A stretch of DNA of 10,044 nucleotides from Chloroflexota bacterium (GTDB lineage Bacteria; Chloroflexota; Limnocylindria; Limnocylindrales; CSP1-4). Positions within the stretch are counted from its first letter, which is position 1, and each line of letters begins with the position of its first letter. The position numbers and the translations under genes were made by a program. A model generated the notes under the pieces. That model searched no databases. It saw nothing but the letters and a program-made list of their open reading frames with translations, and was not told the origin of the DNA. This document shows, piece by piece, positions 1-5,924 of the stretch. The stretch covers positions 1 through 10,044 of the forward strand of contig JADGQH010000103.1 of assembly GCA_017881985.1 (NCBI GenBank), given 5' to 3'.

Positions 1-290
1 GTCACCAGGCCGATCTTGGCGCACATGTACTGGACGGCCGTCTGCATCGGCAGCATCGCGAGGGTCGTCCAGAGCGTCGCGAAGCCGTACTGGGCGCCGG
101 CCTGGGCGTACGTCCCGATGCCCGACGGATCATCGTCCGACGCGCCGGTGATAAGACCCGGACCAAAGGACTTGAGGAGGCGCTTCAGCGGGTTCTTCTC
201 GGCCCGGAGCTCGGCCGCCTTCGGATCGACGGGTCGCCCGGGATCCACGCTCGGCCCGTCGAGGTCCGTCGGTGCGTTTGCCTCGGGCAC
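1..290 (-). CDS. Nramp-family divalent metal transporter, N-terminal part (runs off window)
   Basis: Translating the minus strand from a GTG at 290-288 gives 96 residues that continue past the window edge. Residues 1-35 are a charged, Pro/Ala-rich cytoplasmic tail. The next stretch, FGPGLITGASDDDPSGIGTY (42-61), then AQAGAQYGF and LAMLPMQTAVQYM, matches the first helix and start of the second helix of Nramp/MntH proteins, which are proton-linked importers of Mn, Fe and related metals in the inner membrane. The start is supported by AAAGGAG on the minus strand (299-305), 8 bases before the GTG. In canonical Nramp the first helix carries DPGN, whose Asp and Asn bind metal. Here the aligned residues read D54-P55-S56-G57, so the Asn position is Gly. 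This places the protein among Nramp-related members, and Mn/Fe transport should not be assumed. The family call is firm and the substrate is unknown. Confidence 0.85.
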   Translation of the reverse strand, partial: MPEANAPTDLDGPSVDPGRPVDPKAAELRAEKNPLKRLLKSFGPGLITGASDDDPSGIGTYAQAGAQYGFATLWTTLAMLPMQTAVQYMCAKIGLV

Positions 291-392
291 GGCGCGATCT
301 CCTTTGCTTCGGACCACAGCACTCACAGGAAGGCAGCGCTGCGTCACGATGATTCCGCGCCCGTAGCGGGAGCTGCGCCCGGTCCGAGCACG

Positions 393-421
393 ACGATGGC
401 GAGGACGCGTGCCTATGTCAA
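393..421 (-). promoter_or_regulatory. Candidate promoter for the Nramp-type gene
   Basis: On the minus strand a perfect TTGACA -35 box lies at 421-416. After 17 bases comes CATCGT (398-393), a weak -10 keeping the A and final T of the ANNNT pattern. Predicted initiation near 386 would leave a leader of about 95 bases before the GTG at 290. That leader contains a perfect 10-bp palindrome, GCAGCGCTGC, at 333-342. The -35 match is strong and the -10 is poor. Confidence 0.4.
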
Positions 422-526
422 GCGCGGATCGGGCAGAGCGGACGCCGGGACCGACCCGCGTCGATCCAGCGGCGCTCCCGGTCGTTGGGTCGCCGGGTCA
501 GGTGCCGTGAGCACAAGCCAGTGCGG

Positions 527-532
527 TATCTT
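527..532 (+). promoter_or_regulatory. Possible -10 box for the AI-2E-family gene
   Basis: TATCTT matches TATAAT at four of six positions and lies 52 bases before the ATG at 585. No good -35 hexamer is seen 16-19 bases upstream (best is GTGCCG at 502-507). The rest of the 291-584 intergenic stretch holds no open frame that looks like a gene; the small minus-strand frame crossing it is Arg/Pro-rich composition noise. Confidence 0.25.
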
Positions 533-584
533 GAACGTCGCCCATTCGCCTCCACCCCGCTGACGCTTCGACAGTGAGCGAGCA

Positions 585-1823
585 ATGACGGCTCCCAGCC
601 AGACGCCTTCGGAACGGGACACCCTGCGCGTCGCCTTCCTCGCGCTCGGCGCCGTCTTCTTCGGTATCGCGGTGCTGGATCGAGTCCTGGCGCTCCTCGG
701 CGGCTTCAGCTCCCTCGTGTTGACGGTCTTCCTCACGTGGCTGCTGGTCTTCCTGATCGGCCCGCTGGTCGATGCCCTCGATCGTCGCCTGCCCCTCGGC
801 CGAGGGCTGGCCGTTGCGGTCGCCTACGGAGCGGTCATCGGCAGCATCGCGCTGTTCGTGGCTGCGATCGCGCAGATCGGGGCGAGGGAGGCTTCCGACC
901 TGGTCGGTCGGATCGACCAGATCACCGCCTCGATCGCGAACCTTGTCGGGGATATCCAGCGCGCGATCGGCCTGGACCGGTCGACCGTGGACCTGGCTGC
1001 GTTCGTGGAGGATCTCCAGCGTCGGACGCTGCCCGCGGTGATCCAGGGACTTGCCGATCAGACCCAGCTGATCGCCGGTGGCGTCCTGTCCGTCTTCGGG
1101 ACGCTGTTCATCATCGTGATCCTGTCGCTCTACGCCGTGGCAGACCCCGACAGCATCACCGGCATGATCCGCCGGATCGTCCCGAACCGGCATGCGGACA
1201 CCCTGCAGCTCGTGGAACGTTCGGTCGGTCGCGCATTCCGAGGCTTCCTCCGCACGCAGGTCGTGCTGGTCATGGTCCAGATCGGCATCACGCTCGTGCT
1301 CGGCCTGGCGTTCGGCCTGCCGTACCTGTTCCTCCTGACCGTCAGCACCGGCGTGCTCATGTTCATCCCGTTCTTCGGGCCTCCGCTCGCGCTCATTCCA
1401 GTCGTCTTCGTCGCGCTGGCGTTCCGAGCGGACGTGGCCCTCTTCGTCATCGTGATCCTCGTGGTGGGACAGACCATCCTGGTCAACGCAATCCAGCCGC
1501 GGCTGCTGCGGGACGGCGTCGGGCTCCACCCCATCCTCGTGATCGTTGCGCTGCTCGTCGGCTCGCAGGTCGCCGGCCTCTGGGGGGCGATCTTCGGCAT
1601 CCCCTTCGTGGCCGTTGCGAACCTGCTCCTGCGCTACGCCATCGATGCACGGGCCGTGAACGAGGTCGATGGCATCGAGCTCGCGGAGGAGGTAGCCGCG
1701 ATCCAGGCCGAGCACCCGGATGTCAAGGTCGAGGACGCCGTGGCGATGGCTGCCGATCATGCCGAGGCGATGGTCGATGCGGACGCGGCCGTCCAGGAGC
1801 CGGACCATGCGCAGCGGCCGTGA
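585..1823 (+). CDS. AI-2E/PerM-family (UPF0118) membrane permease
   Basis: 412 residues, a little longer than usual for the family (about 340-380). Hydrophobic helices lie near residues 14-31, 41-62, 74-98, 163-187, 225-255, 254-280, 282-302 and 312-350. Family landmarks are RGFLRTQ (219-225), IPFFGPPLALIP (261-272), the NAIQPRLL block (301-308), and GLHP followed by SQVAGLWGAIFGIP (313-340). Members are inner-membrane permeases, some exporting AI-2 and others acting in Na+/H+ exchange or with no known substrate, so the sequence does not fix the cargo. Residues from about 352 form an acidic Ala/Asp/Glu-rich cytoplasmic tail of about 60 residues not typical of the core fold. The ATG at 585 is preceded only by a weak purine stretch (GAGCGAG), and a GTG at 574 is out of frame. 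It faces away from the Nramp-type gene and converges on the phosphatase gene. Confidence 0.9.
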   Translation: MTAPSQTPSERDTLRVAFLALGAVFFGIAVLDRVLALLGGFSSLVLTVFLTWLLVFLIGPLVDALDRRLPLGRGLAVAVAYGAVIGSIALFVAAIAQIGAREASDLVGRIDQITASIANLVGDIQRAIGLDRSTVDLAAFVEDLQRRTLPAVIQGLADQTQLIAGGVLSVFGTLFIIVILSLYAVADPDSITGMIRRIVPNRHADTLQLVERSVGRAFRGFLRTQVVLVMVQIGITLVLGLAFGLPYLFLLTVSTGVLMFIPFFGPPLALIPVVFVALAFRADVALFVIVILVVGQTILVNAIQPRLLRDGVGLHPILVIVALLVGSQVAGLWGAIFGIPFVAVANLLLRYAIDARAVNEVDGIELAEEVAAIQAEHPDVKVEDAVAMAADHAEAMVDADAAVQEPDHAQRP

Positions 1824-1869
1824 CAATGGAGCCGTGCCCCGGGTCGCGGGCGATGACCCTCCATGTTCC

Positions 1870-1890
1870 CCTCGTCGGGACGCCCCGAGG
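1870..1890. terminator. Hairpin between convergent genes, possible bidirectional terminator
   Basis: CCTCG (1870-1874) pairs with CGAGG (1886-1890), and inside it GGG (1877-1879) pairs with CCC (1883-1885) after a two-base bulge. It lies in the 67-bp gap between the convergent AI-2E-family and phosphatase genes, touching the stop codon of the latter. There is no T-tract on either strand, so it is not a classical intrinsic terminator. The position suits one but the evidence is modest. Confidence 0.3.
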
Positions 1891-3993
1891 TCAGCTCACG
1901 CGTTCGCCCTGTAGCTGCGCCTGCCACGCGGTCAGCTGGCGGTAGAGAGCCGGCGCGCCAACCGGGGGATCGTCGGCCAGCTCCAGCGATTTCGGACACA
2001 GGATGAACGGCTCGGTCTGCCGGCCGCCCAGCCCGCCGTGCGAGCCGATGAGCTCCTCGAACCCGGTGACCTCCGCGGTGACGCGGTCGACGGCCCCGAG
2101 CAGGATCAGGTCGCCGGCGGTCAGGAAGCGTGCGAGCCGCTGCATCGCCTCGGCCGCGCGGGGCCCGTAGTCGGCAATGCGGTCGATGCCGGCGGCCTCG
2201 GCTGCGGCGAGGTCGACGGGGCCGGTCGCGCTCATCAGCAACGCGCGACCATCGGGCGACCTGCCGATCACCGCTCCGATACCCGGGTGACGAGCGAGCG
2301 CCCCGATGAGGCCCGGGTGGCGCTCCTCGATGGCGTCGCTGGTCATCTGGCCCTGGTTGCCGGTGAAGTAGACGTGGGCGAGATTCCCGGACGAGGCCAC
2401 GACGACATCTGGCGGCGCCGCAGCGGCGCCACGCGCGGCCCCGCCCCCGAGCCGTCGCAACCCGCTGGGAAGCCAGCGTGCCAGCAGCGATCCGAAGCCG
2501 GAGCCCCGGCCGAACTCGGCCGCAATGCGCCTGCCAAAGCCCGCCGACTCGACCGAGTCCGTCGTGCCGGCGACGGTCATGGTGCCGGGCAGCCGCTCCC
2601 CGATCACGGCCTCGAGCGTCTGGCCGTAGCGCTGCTTGAAGCTCGCGCCCAGGCACTGGCCGTGGTCCGATAGCACCACCATCCGGTAGGCACGGCCGGT
2701 GTACCGAGCCGCCTTCAGCAGCGACCCGATCGCCCGATCGATCCCTTCGAGCGCGTCGATCGCTTCGACGCGCTCGGGGCCGCAGTGGTGCGAAATGGCG
2801 TCGTAGCCCGTGTAGTCGACGTAGATGGTCGGCGCGCCGCCGTACATCTCCTCGATGACGAGGGCGGTGGAGACAGTGCGCAGGGCGATGTTGGTCGCGG
2901 CGCGTTCGATGGCGAACTGCAGGTCGCGGTGCATGCGCGGCTCGACCGACCATCCGCGCTGGCGCTCCGCCTGGTAGAGCTCCTTGGCGACCTCGCCGGC
3001 CATCAGGACCACCAGGCGGATGTAGTTGACGGTCGTGACGAAGAAGCCGCGCATCCGCCGTTCGTCGCCCTCCGACGCCCGCTCGTCGATGGTCGCCATC
3101 GTCAGGTAGCTGCGCGGGGCGTCGCCGGTCACCAGGTTGCCGATGCCCGCCCCGTCGTCGGCAAGCAGGCCCCTGCCGTCACTGATTCGCCGGACGATCT
3201 CGGCCGCGTCCTCGGGGTGGTTGGCCGTGAGCAGCCTGCCTCCCGCCTTCTCGTACCAGCGGAACCCGGCGATCCCTTCGTTGTTCCCGTGCAGGATCCC
3301 CCCCTGGCTGGCCGGCGTGGTCGGTGGGAGCATCGCGACCCACGGGTGGAGCGTAGCCTCGCCGCTGCGCACCAGCTGGCCCAGGACGGGCGCCCGTCCG
3401 GCCCGAATCGCCTCGCGGAGAACCGGAAGGCTGAGCCCATCGATCTGGACGACGAGCAGCCCAGGGATCGGCTCCTTCGGGTGGCGGAACTCGCGGGCCA
3501 CGAGGCGGCGGACGAGCACGCTGTAGTAGGAGTCGTCGTCGCTGACGGCAACCAGCTCCGCGAACAGGCTGTTGAGCACGGTCAGGAAGATGGCTCCCCA
3601 GACGGCCGCCGCCGTGTCGCCGACGTGGATCCCGGGCAGCACGCGTCCGAGGGCGATGATTGCCGCGAACTGGGCGACCATGCCCAGGAGCTGGGCGATG
3701 AAGATCGGCCAGCCGACCAGCAACCCGTGCAGCACCACCGCGAGCGTGCTGTCGAAAGCCAGGAGGATCAGGCCCGCCAGCAGCAGCGCCGCAAGGCCGT
3801 CGACCTGCAGCCCGGGGACCACGCCCGCCGTGATCGCGAGGGCCAGGCACGCGCCCAGGAAGGACAGGACCGCGCGGCGCACGATCGCCAGGCGCGTCGG
3901 CCGCCATTCCCACATCAGGCGCGCCTGCAGCCGGTAGAAGGCGATCCAGCCGTGGGCGGTCGGCGCAGCGTCCCTGCCGAGCTCGGGTGTCAC
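1891..3993 (-). CDS. Membrane protein: four-helix holin-like domain fused to alkaline-phosphatase-superfamily phosphodiesterase
   Basis: 700 residues. After a basic amphipathic head (19-40) come four hydrophobic segments near 41-60, 66-94, 95-117 and 129-150, resembling the small 'phage holin family' membrane domain found in actinobacterial and Chloroflexota proteins. Residues 176-665 are an alkaline-phosphatase-like catalytic domain with a full set of candidate metal ligands: D185 in VVQIDG, a Thr nucleophile in LPPTTPAS (T225 or T226), D398 and H402 in the DxxxH of DYTGYDAISHH, D443-H444 in LSDHGQ, and H652 in GSHGGLGGRQTEP. The family includes nucleotide pyrophosphatases, phosphodiesterases and phospho-lipid transferases; the real substrate is unknown, probably a phosphodiester at the membrane. 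The start is GTG at 3993-3991 with only a poor SD (GCAGGC). The stop of the upstream hydrolase overlaps it (GTGA, 3990-3993), indicating translational coupling. Confidence 0.85.
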   Translation of the reverse strand: MTPELGRDAAPTAHGWIAFYRLQARLMWEWRPTRLAIVRRAVLSFLGACLALAITAGVVPGLQVDGLAALLLAGLILLAFDSTLAVVLHGLLVGWPIFIAQLLGMVAQFAAIIALGRVLPGIHVGDTAAAVWGAIFLTVLNSLFAELVAVSDDDSYYSVLVRRLVAREFRHPKEPIPGLLVVQIDGLSLPVLREAIRAGRAPVLGQLVRSGEATLHPWVAMLPPTTPASQGGILHGNNEGIAGFRWYEKAGGRLLTANHPEDAAEIVRRISDGRGLLADDGAGIGNLVTGDAPRSYLTMATIDERASEGDERRMRGFFVTTVNYIRLVVLMAGEVAKELYQAERQRGWSVEPRMHRDLQFAIERAATNIALRTVSTALVIEEMYGGAPTIYVDYTGYDAISHHCGPERVEAIDALEGIDRAIGSLLKAARYTGRAYRMVVLSDHGQCLGASFKQRYGQTLEAVIGERLPGTMTVAGTTDSVESAGFGRRIAAEFGRGSGFGSLLARWLPSGLRRLGGGAARGAAAAPPDVVVASSGNLAHVYFTGNQGQMTSDAIEERHPGLIGALARHPGIGAVIGRSPDGRALLMSATGPVDLAAAEAAGIDRIADYGPRAAEAMQRLARFLTAGDLILLGAVDRVTAEVTGFEELIGSHGGLGGRQTEPFILCPKSLELADDPPVGAPALYRQLTAWQAQLQGERVS

Positions 3994-4760
3994 CGGCTGG
4001 CGCCTGCGTCGAGGGCCATCGACTCGCCCGGCTGCAGGACGCGAACCGCGACGCTGCCGCCGCGCGCCGCGACGGCCGCGCGGAACGCCTCACCCGGCCC
4101 CTCGAACCGGCGCCGCGCGAGGCGGCGGAGCCCGACGGGGAACAAGGCGCCCCAGTGGATCGGGATCGCGATCTCGGGCCCGATCCGTTCCGCCGCCTCG
4201 GCCGCGCGGCTCGGGTCCAGGTGGCCGCGCCCAACGGTCGGGCCCCAGCCGCCCACCGGCAGCAGCGCCACGTCCACGCGCCCGGCCAGCTCCCGCATCG
4301 CCGGGAAGAGATCCGTGTCGCCGGCGAAGTAGACCTTCGTCGAACCCGCGATGAGGATGCCGAGCGCACCTTCCGAGCTCGTGAAGGGCGAGCGCCGTCG
4401 CCCGTGCTCCGCATGCACCGCCTCGAGCGTGAGCGCGCCGACCTGGAGGCGATCACCGGCCCGCATCTCGTGGACGACCCCCCGGGCGACCCGCGCGACG
4501 ACCCGCCCAAGGCCGGCCGGGACGATCACCATCGGCTCGCCCGTCAGCGCCCGCAGCGACGCGAGATCGAGGTGGTCCATGTGCCCGTGGCTGATGACGA
4601 CCGCGGCGACCTGCCCGAGCGATCCCGGGTGCACGGCCGGCACGTGGCGCCGGATGACGCCCGCCGCCAGGTTCCCGAGCAATGGATCGGTCAGCACGCG
4701 CACTCCGTCGAGGTCGACAAGGACGGTCGAATGGCCGAGAAAGGTCAGCCGATTGTCCAC
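3990..4760 (-). CDS. UlaG-like metallo-beta-lactamase-fold hydrolase
   Basis: 256 residues from the GTG at 4760. It has the complete zinc-site pattern of the fold: HGHMDH (58-63, giving H58, H60, D62, H63), a downstream His in AVHAEHG (H116/H119), Asp in FAGDTD (D148), GHLDP (H180) and the terminal IHWGALFP (H202). The early LGHST and LTDPLL motifs and the late IHWG type are those of the UlaG/UPF0173-like branch (UlaG is a lactonase for L-ascorbate-6-phosphate), not of antibiotic beta-lactamases. It has no signal peptide, so it is probably cytoplasmic. The GTG was chosen over an in-frame ATG at 4811 because it directly follows GGAGGAGG and begins at the conserved LTFLGHST region. The ATG lies inside a palindrome, upstream of a -10-like box, and would add a Gly-rich non-conserved head. 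It is the first gene of a two-gene operon with the membrane phosphatase. Confidence 0.87.
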   Translation of the reverse strand: MDNRLTFLGHSTVLVDLDGVRVLTDPLLGNLAAGVIRRHVPAVHPGSLGQVAAVVISHGHMDHLDLASLRALTGEPMVIVPAGLGRVVARVARGVVHEMRAGDRLQVGALTLEAVHAEHGRRRSPFTSSEGALGILIAGSTKVYFAGDTDLFPAMRELAGRVDVALLPVGGWGPTVGRGHLDPSRAAEAAERIGPEIAIPIHWGALFPVGLRRLARRRFEGPGEAFRAAVAARGGSVAVRVLQPGESMALDAGASR

Positions 4761-4764
4761 CGCG

Positions 4765-4772
4765 CCTCCTCC
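4765..4772 (-). promoter_or_regulatory. Ribosome binding site that sets the hydrolase start
   Basis: Reads GGAGGAGG on the minus strand, 4 bases before the GTG at 4760 (7 from the upstream GGAGG). It is the best Shine-Dalgarno match in the window and argues against the ATG at 4811. Confidence 0.7.
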
Positions 4773-4780
4773 GACGCCGC

Positions 4781-4786
4781 ATCCTA
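4781..4786 (-). promoter_or_regulatory. Candidate -10 box for the hydrolase/phosphatase operon
   Basis: TAGGAT on the minus strand fits TANNNT. Initiation about 7 bases on (near 4774) would give a short leader that just contains the GGAGGAGG ribosome site. The same hexamer, GTAGGAT in context, occurs facing the other way at 4849-4854. No consensus -35 is present at 16-18 bases. Confidence 0.4.
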
Positions 4787-4809
4787 CTCCGCGGGGTGGG
4801 GACCTCTGC

Positions 4810-4824
4810 ATGACGGTCCGTCAT
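4810..4824. promoter_or_regulatory. Perfect 15-bp palindrome, probable operator
   Basis: ATGACGG-T-CCGTCAT has 7-bp arms with no mismatch around a single central base. The form, with TGAC/GTCA outer arms, resembles operators of dimeric helix-turn-helix repressors such as the TetR family. It sits between the two divergent -10 candidates, with its centre (4817) 31 and 32 bases from their near edges, so a bound dimer would cover or adjoin both -35 regions. No regulator gene is in this window. The palindrome is certain; its function is inferred. Confidence 0.55.
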
Positions 4825-4846
4825 ACCGAGCCGCACACCGAGCCGC
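4823..4846 (+). repeat. Two tandem 12-bp repeats beside the palindrome
   Basis: ATACCGAGCCGC (4823-4834) is followed directly by ACACCGAGCCGC (4835-4846), identical at 11 of 12 positions. The pair spans the presumed -35 region of the plus-strand promoter. It could be an activator site or a slippage duplication. Confidence 0.6.
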
Positions 4847-4848
4847 GG

Positions 4849-4854
4849 TAGGAT
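4849..4854 (+). promoter_or_regulatory. Candidate -10 box for the DUF952 gene
   Basis: TAGGAT, preceded by GCGG, mirrors the box at 4781-4786 on the other strand. Initiation near 4861 would give a leader of about 67 bases carrying three CGCCGGC copies and the ribosome site AGAGGAGGT (4907-4915). The -35 is not recognisable. Confidence 0.4.
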
Positions 4855-4863
4855 CCGGTACAG

Positions 4864-4891
4864 CGCCGGCCGACGCCGGCGACACGCCGGC
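4864..4891 (+). repeat. Three CGCCGGC copies at 10- and 11-bp spacing
   Basis: CGCCGGC begins at 4864, 4874 and 4885. Each contains the palindrome GCCGGC, and the spacing of one helical turn puts all three on the same DNA face. They lie in the predicted leader of the DUF952 gene, where they could also pair with each other in RNA. The GC-rich background makes chance possible. Confidence 0.45.
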
Positions 4892-4927
4892 CACCTGCGC
4901 GGCCGCAGAGGAGGTCAAGATCGCGCC

Positions 4928-5296
4928 GTGATCGCCTATCACCTGGTGCCCGCCCCCTCGTGGGACGCCGCGCCGATGGACCAGCCGTTCCGCCCGGCGT
5001 CGCTCGACACGGAAGGGTTCGTCCACCTGACGCATCGAATGGCTGATCTCCTGGACGTGGCCAACGCGCTGTACCGCGACGAGCCCGGCCCGCATCTCGT
5101 CCTCACCATCGCGCTCGACCGGCTGAGCACGCCGTGGCGCTACGACGGCGACGAGCGGTATCCACACGTGTACGGCCCGCTCGACCGAGCCGCGATCACG
5201 GCGGTCCGACCGATCCGGCGCGACCCGCGAGGCGCGTTCGTCCCCGTCGAGCGCACCGACGAGCGCAGCGTCCCGGACGTCTCGCACCCGGTCTAG
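4928..5296 (+). CDS. DUF952 family protein
   Basis: 122 residues from a GTG. The sequence carries the DUF952 landmarks in order: YHLVPAPSW near the N-terminus, a SLDTEGFVHLTH block (around 29-40), VANALYRDEPGPHLVLTIALDRL in the middle, YPHVYGPLDRAAI (around 77-89), and a closing region ending in GAFVPV. This is a small soluble family of unknown biochemical role; its conserved His residues suggest a binding or catalytic pocket, but no reaction is established. AGAGGAGGT at 4907-4915 lies about 12 bases before the GTG, slightly long but the only good site. The gene is divergent from the hydrolase/phosphatase operon and shares its control region. It ends in TAG at 5294-5296, overlapping the stop of the convergent OsmC-family gene by three bases. 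Confidence 0.85.
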   Translation: MIAYHLVPAPSWDAAPMDQPFRPASLDTEGFVHLTHRMADLLDVANALYRDEPGPHLVLTIALDRLSTPWRYDGDERYPHVYGPLDRAAITAVRPIRRDPRGAFVPVERTDERSVPDVSHPV

Positions 5297-5793
5297 CCCG
5301 CGACCACCCACGTCGCCTCGATCGCCGGCGGCGCGAGCAGGGTCTGGAGCACGACGCAGTAGCGCTCGGTCCGCTCCCGGAGCCGTTCGCGTCGATCGTC
5401 GGGGATCTCCCCGGTGAGGGCGAAGCTGACCCGGATTGCCTCGAACCCGACCGGGACGTCCGGGGTCCCCAGCGTGCCTCGAAGGTCAAGGTCGCCCTCG
5501 ACCGTCACCGACACGCCGACGCCCTCGAGCCCCATGTTGGCCGCGACCATCTGGCAGGTGAGCTGGGCGCAGGCCGCGAGTGCGCCGAGGAGAAGGTCAC
5601 CCGAGCACGCGGCCGACCCCGCACCGCCGACGCCCTGGTGTGCGCCGGCGGCGTAGATCGCTCGACCCAGGTCGACCGAGCAGGCCATCGCGCCATCGCC
5701 AGTCTGTCCCGTCGCACGCAGGGTGACCCTCGCTTGCTCCGGATCCTCCCGGTAGCGCTCTTTGATCGGTTGCTGGATCTCGCGAAGCGTCAT
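5293..5793 (-). CDS. OsmC/Ohr-family peroxiredoxin-like protein
   Basis: 166 residues, a little above the usual 140-150. The family pattern is clear: a SGDLLLGALAACAQLTCQMV helix with the first redox cysteine (C75, with an extra C80), the following VSVTVEGDLDLRG strand region, and RYCVVLQTLL with the second cysteine (C146), where many members have Cys-Pro. Proteins of this family use the cysteine pair to reduce organic or fatty acyl hydroperoxides in the cytoplasm. Keeping both cysteines suggests an active thiol peroxidase, more OsmC/YhfA-like than Ohr-like. The ATG at 5793-5791 was chosen because GGAG stands 8 bases upstream, and the longer frame beyond it is Arg/Ser/Pro-rich noise. It is divergent from the cyclase gene (131-bp gap) and convergent with DUF952, sharing a CTAG stop. 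Confidence 0.87.
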   Translation of the reverse strand: MTLREIQQPIKERYREDPEQARVTLRATGQTGDGAMACSVDLGRAIYAAGAHQGVGGAGSAACSGDLLLGALAACAQLTCQMVAANMGLEGVGVSVTVEGDLDLRGTLGTPDVPVGFEAIRVSFALTGEIPDDRRERLRERTERYCVVLQTLLAPPAIEATWVVAG

Positions 5794-5842
5794 CGGGCGA
5801 TCTCCGAACGGTCGGGTGGGCCAACGCGACGTGGGGCGGTCC

Positions 5843-5857
5843 GGCGCAGTGTGCGCC
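5843..5857. promoter_or_regulatory. Perfect inverted repeat in the OsmC/cyclase divergent gap
   Basis: GGCGCA-GTG-TGCGCC has 6-bp arms around three bases, about 50 bp upstream of the OsmC-family start and 67 bp upstream of the cyclase start. It may be an operator for either gene. No regulator is encoded nearby, and GC-rich palindromes of this size can arise by chance. Confidence 0.35.
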
Positions 5858-5912
5858 CAGCTCAGCTTCGCGGCTCGTGGGCGCCGGCAGTGGTGCACGG
5901 CGCGACCCGGTC

Positions 5913-5918
5913 TACCAT
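5913..5918 (+). promoter_or_regulatory. -10 box placed for a leaderless cyclase transcript
   Basis: TACCAT fits TANNNT and ends 6 bases before the ATG at 5925, so transcription would start at or beside the A of the ATG. There is no Shine-Dalgarno sequence between, unlike most other genes here. This is the layout of leaderless mRNAs known in Actinobacteria, Deinococcus and relatives. No -35 consensus is seen. Confidence 0.5.
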
Positions 5919-5924
5919 GCGCCG

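Noticed and set aside
16..366. 116-codon plus-strand open frame at the window start
   Set aside because: It lies opposite the Nramp-type coding sequence, has no ribosome site, and its product shows no domain.
498..1826. 442-codon minus-strand open frame opposite the AI-2E-family gene
   Set aside because: It is extremely rich in Asp, Glu, Arg and His (the antisense of hydrophobic codons) with no domain, while the plus strand encodes an intact permease.
2785..4332. 515-codon plus-strand open frame across the phosphatase and hydrolase genes
   Set aside because: It crosses two genes with intact catalytic motifs on the other strand, and its product is charged low-complexity sequence.
4761..4811. 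Extended start of the MBL hydrolase at the ATG at 4811
   Set aside because: The extra 17 residues are Gly-rich and lie before the conserved fold. The ATG is inside the palindrome, upstream of a -10 candidate, and the GTG at 4760 has a near-perfect ribosome site.
5877..5924. Extended cyclase start at the GTG at 5877
   Set aside because: The added 16 residues are not part of the zinc ribbon, have no ribosome site, and would cover the TACCAT box placed for initiation at 5925.
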